From: Nitrospirota bacterium
GTDB lineage: Bacteria; Nitrospirota; 9FT-COMBO-42-15; HDB-SIOI813
Direction: 5' to 3'
Assembly: GCA_016234155.1 (NCBI GenBank)
Contig: JACRGZ010000170.1
Location: 1-7,271, forward strand
Length of the DNA: 7,271 nucleotides
Below are positions 5,961 through 7,271 of this stretch, in pieces (the stretch's first letter is position 1; each line of letters begins with the position of its first letter). The notes under the pieces were generated by a model. The model saw nothing but the letters and a program-made list of their open reading frames with translations, made no database searches and was not told the DNA's origin. Made by a program: the position numbers and the translations under genes.

Positions 5961-7271
5961 TTAGGTGGCCAGATTCCTCAAGAGATCCTCTGCTGTCTCT
6001 GACCTGTTAAAAACATCACCAACCAAGGCCTCTGTACCTTTCAATGGATGTAATAATGGGACCCTTTTAATGGTGAAATTCCCAATATCAAACAATACAG
6101 AGCTCCAGCTTGTTGCATAAACTTCCTTAGGAAATTTCTTTATACACATACCCCTGAAATATGCCCGTGTATCACGGGGTGGAGAATCTTTAGCCAGGAG
6201 GACCAATCCAGGGGATACCATAGTATCAATATAACCATCCTTCAATAATGTATAATAAAAACCCTTTTCCGGATTCAGATCATGATATTGAAGGTCCATC
6301 ATGGCAAGTTTTGGATTATCCCAGTCAAACCCCTTTTTCTCACGATAGGTATTAATCAGGTCGTATTTTATTAACCAGTCAATCTTTCTGCTCAATTCAT
6401 TTGGATTTTTTTCAAGTCTGTTTAGAATCTCCTGCCAGTGATCCATTATTTCAAATGCCACCGGATCTCTTTCAATACTTCCAAAGTATTTATATGCCTC
6501 TTCCAAATAGGCCCTCTGTATTTCTACTGGTGTATACTCCTTTCCGTTTGCAAGCTTAATACCCTTTTTCAGGGTCAGGTCCCTTGATATAGCCTTGATA
6601 GCCTGTAATGGATTATCGAGTTCCAGTCCTGAAATAAAGTGTTTATTGTCAATCATCTGCAATATCAGTGCAGTGGTCCCCACCTTAAGGTAGGTTGATA
6701 ATTCCGACATGTTTGCATCACCAACTATTATATGTAATCTTCTGAATTGCTTGGGGTCAGCATGCGGCTCATCGCGGGTATTAATGATAGGACGTTTCGC
6801 CATTGTATTAAGATCTATCAGGGTCTCAAAAAAATCGGCCCTCTGCGAGATCTGGAATGCTGCAGGGTCTGCCTTGTTATCTGTGCCAACCTTGCCGGAA
6901 CCGGCAAATATCTGCCGCGTAACGAGAAATGGGGTCAGGCTCTGGACTATCTTCTCAAACTGGGTAGCGCGTAACATTAAATAATTCTCATGATACCCGT
7001 AGCTGTTTCCCTTACCATCCGTATTATTTTTATATAGAAATATCTTTTCCTCTTCTTTCCTTAACCTGTTTGCATTCTCGAGGCACAGGTGCATCAATGC
7101 CTCACCTGCCTTCTCATAGATCACAACATCCCCTGGATTAGTACATTCAGGAGTAGAGTATTCCGGATGCGCCCCATCAACATATAACCGGCCGCCATTC
7201 TCAAGCGGTTTGTTCAGGTTCAGGTTCTCATCCTGTGTCGGCCTCTCCTTCTCCCCGTCTACAACAAATCC
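5961..7271 (-). CDS. dop: Depupylase Dop (5' partial, N-terminus outside window)
   Basis: Dop removes Pup from proteins by cleaving the isopeptide bond (and deamidates Pup-Gln where needed). It is homologous to PafA. The frame is open to the right edge: 436 residues are visible, against about 500 in known Dop, so roughly the first 60 are missing. The visible part starts GFVVDGEKERPTQDENLNLN, a polar insertion before NGGRLYVDGAHPEYSTPEC. That insertion fits the Dop loop, which PafA lacks and which separates the two enzymes. The Asp of YVDGAHPEY is the expected catalytic aspartate. Further shared blocks are KNNTDGKGNSYGYHENYL, RQIFAGSGKVG, RPIINTRDEPHADPKQFRR, LHIIVGDANMSE and, late in the protein, PRDTRAYFRGMCI. 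A GTG at 7122-7124 lies inside the conserved core and is not the start. It is the first gene of the visible operon, 13 nt before pup. Any promoter, and the Mpa/ARC ATPase gene, would be beyond the edge. Confidence 0.95.
   Translation of the reverse strand, partial: GFVVDGEKERPTQDENLNLNKPLENGGRLYVDGAHPEYSTPECTNPGDVVIYEKAGEALMHLCLENANRLRKEEEKIFLYKNNTDGKGNSYGYHENYLMLRATQFEKIVQSLTPFLVTRQIFAGSGKVGTDNKADPAAFQISQRADFFETLIDLNTMAKRPIINTRDEPHADPKQFRRLHIIVGDANMSELSTYLKVGTTALILQMIDNKHFISGLELDNPLQAIKAISRDLTLKKGIKLANGKEYTPVEIQRAYLEEAYKYFGSIERDPVAFEIMDHWQEILNRLEKNPNELSRKIDWLIKYDLINTYREKKGFDWDNPKLAMMDLQYHDLNPEKGFYYTLLKDGYIDTMVSPGLVLLAKDSPPRDTRAYFRGMCIKKFPKEVYATSWSSVLFDIGNFTIKRVPLLHPLKGTEALVGDVFNRSETAEDLLRNLAT

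Noticed and set aside
6709..6984. Two plus-strand frames inside dop
   Set aside because: They are antisense to conserved Dop motifs, including the RDEPHAD and VGDANMSE blocks, and have no support of their own.

Overview
The window carries a nearly complete bacterial Pup-proteasome locus on the minus strand. In order of transcription it runs dop (5' end cut by the window edge), pup, prcB, prcA, pafA. The lineage is probably not actinobacterial: base composition is moderate rather than GC-rich, Pup ends in Gly-Gly-Glu instead of Gly-Gly-Gln, and the flanking genes are an AAA/DUF4143 ATPase and a secreted SBBP-repeat protein. Pup-proteasome loci of this kind are known outside Actinobacteria, for example in Nitrospirota and several uncultured lineages. 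A Nitrospirota-like organism is my inference and is not proven by the sequence.

Layout from left to right. 1-701 (+): C-terminal part of a DUF4143-type ATPase, open at the left edge. 702-989: no intact gene, but it holds an orphan copy of the last 41 codons of pafA (826-953). 990-2495 (-): a secreted protein with seven tandem repeats of about 50 residues, probably a beta-propeller, with its own sigma70-like promoter at 2556-2584. 2696-4063 (-): pafA. 4064-4251: an intergenic gap filled by a large imperfect palindrome of about 164 bp. 4252-4935 (-): prcA. 4936-5751 (-): prcB. 5753-5947 (-): pup. 5961-7271 (-): dop, N-terminus missing.

How the genes work together: PafA ligates the C-terminal glutamate of Pup to lysines of target proteins, and Dop removes Pup. 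PrcA and PrcB form the 20S core that degrades pupylated proteins delivered by a ring ATPase (Mpa/ARC). That ATPase is not in the window and may lie upstream of dop. dop, pup, prcB and prcA are tightly packed (gaps of 13, 1 and 0 nt) and look translationally coupled. pafA is separated from them by 188 nt containing the palindrome.

The most unusual structure is a 148-bp direct repeat (806-953 and 2676-2823, 146/148 identical). It consists of the pafA 3' end plus 20 nt of downstream sequence and flanks the SBBP gene with its promoter. This looks as if a self-contained cassette entered at the 3' end of pafA while leaving pafA intact. No recombinase is visible to explain it.
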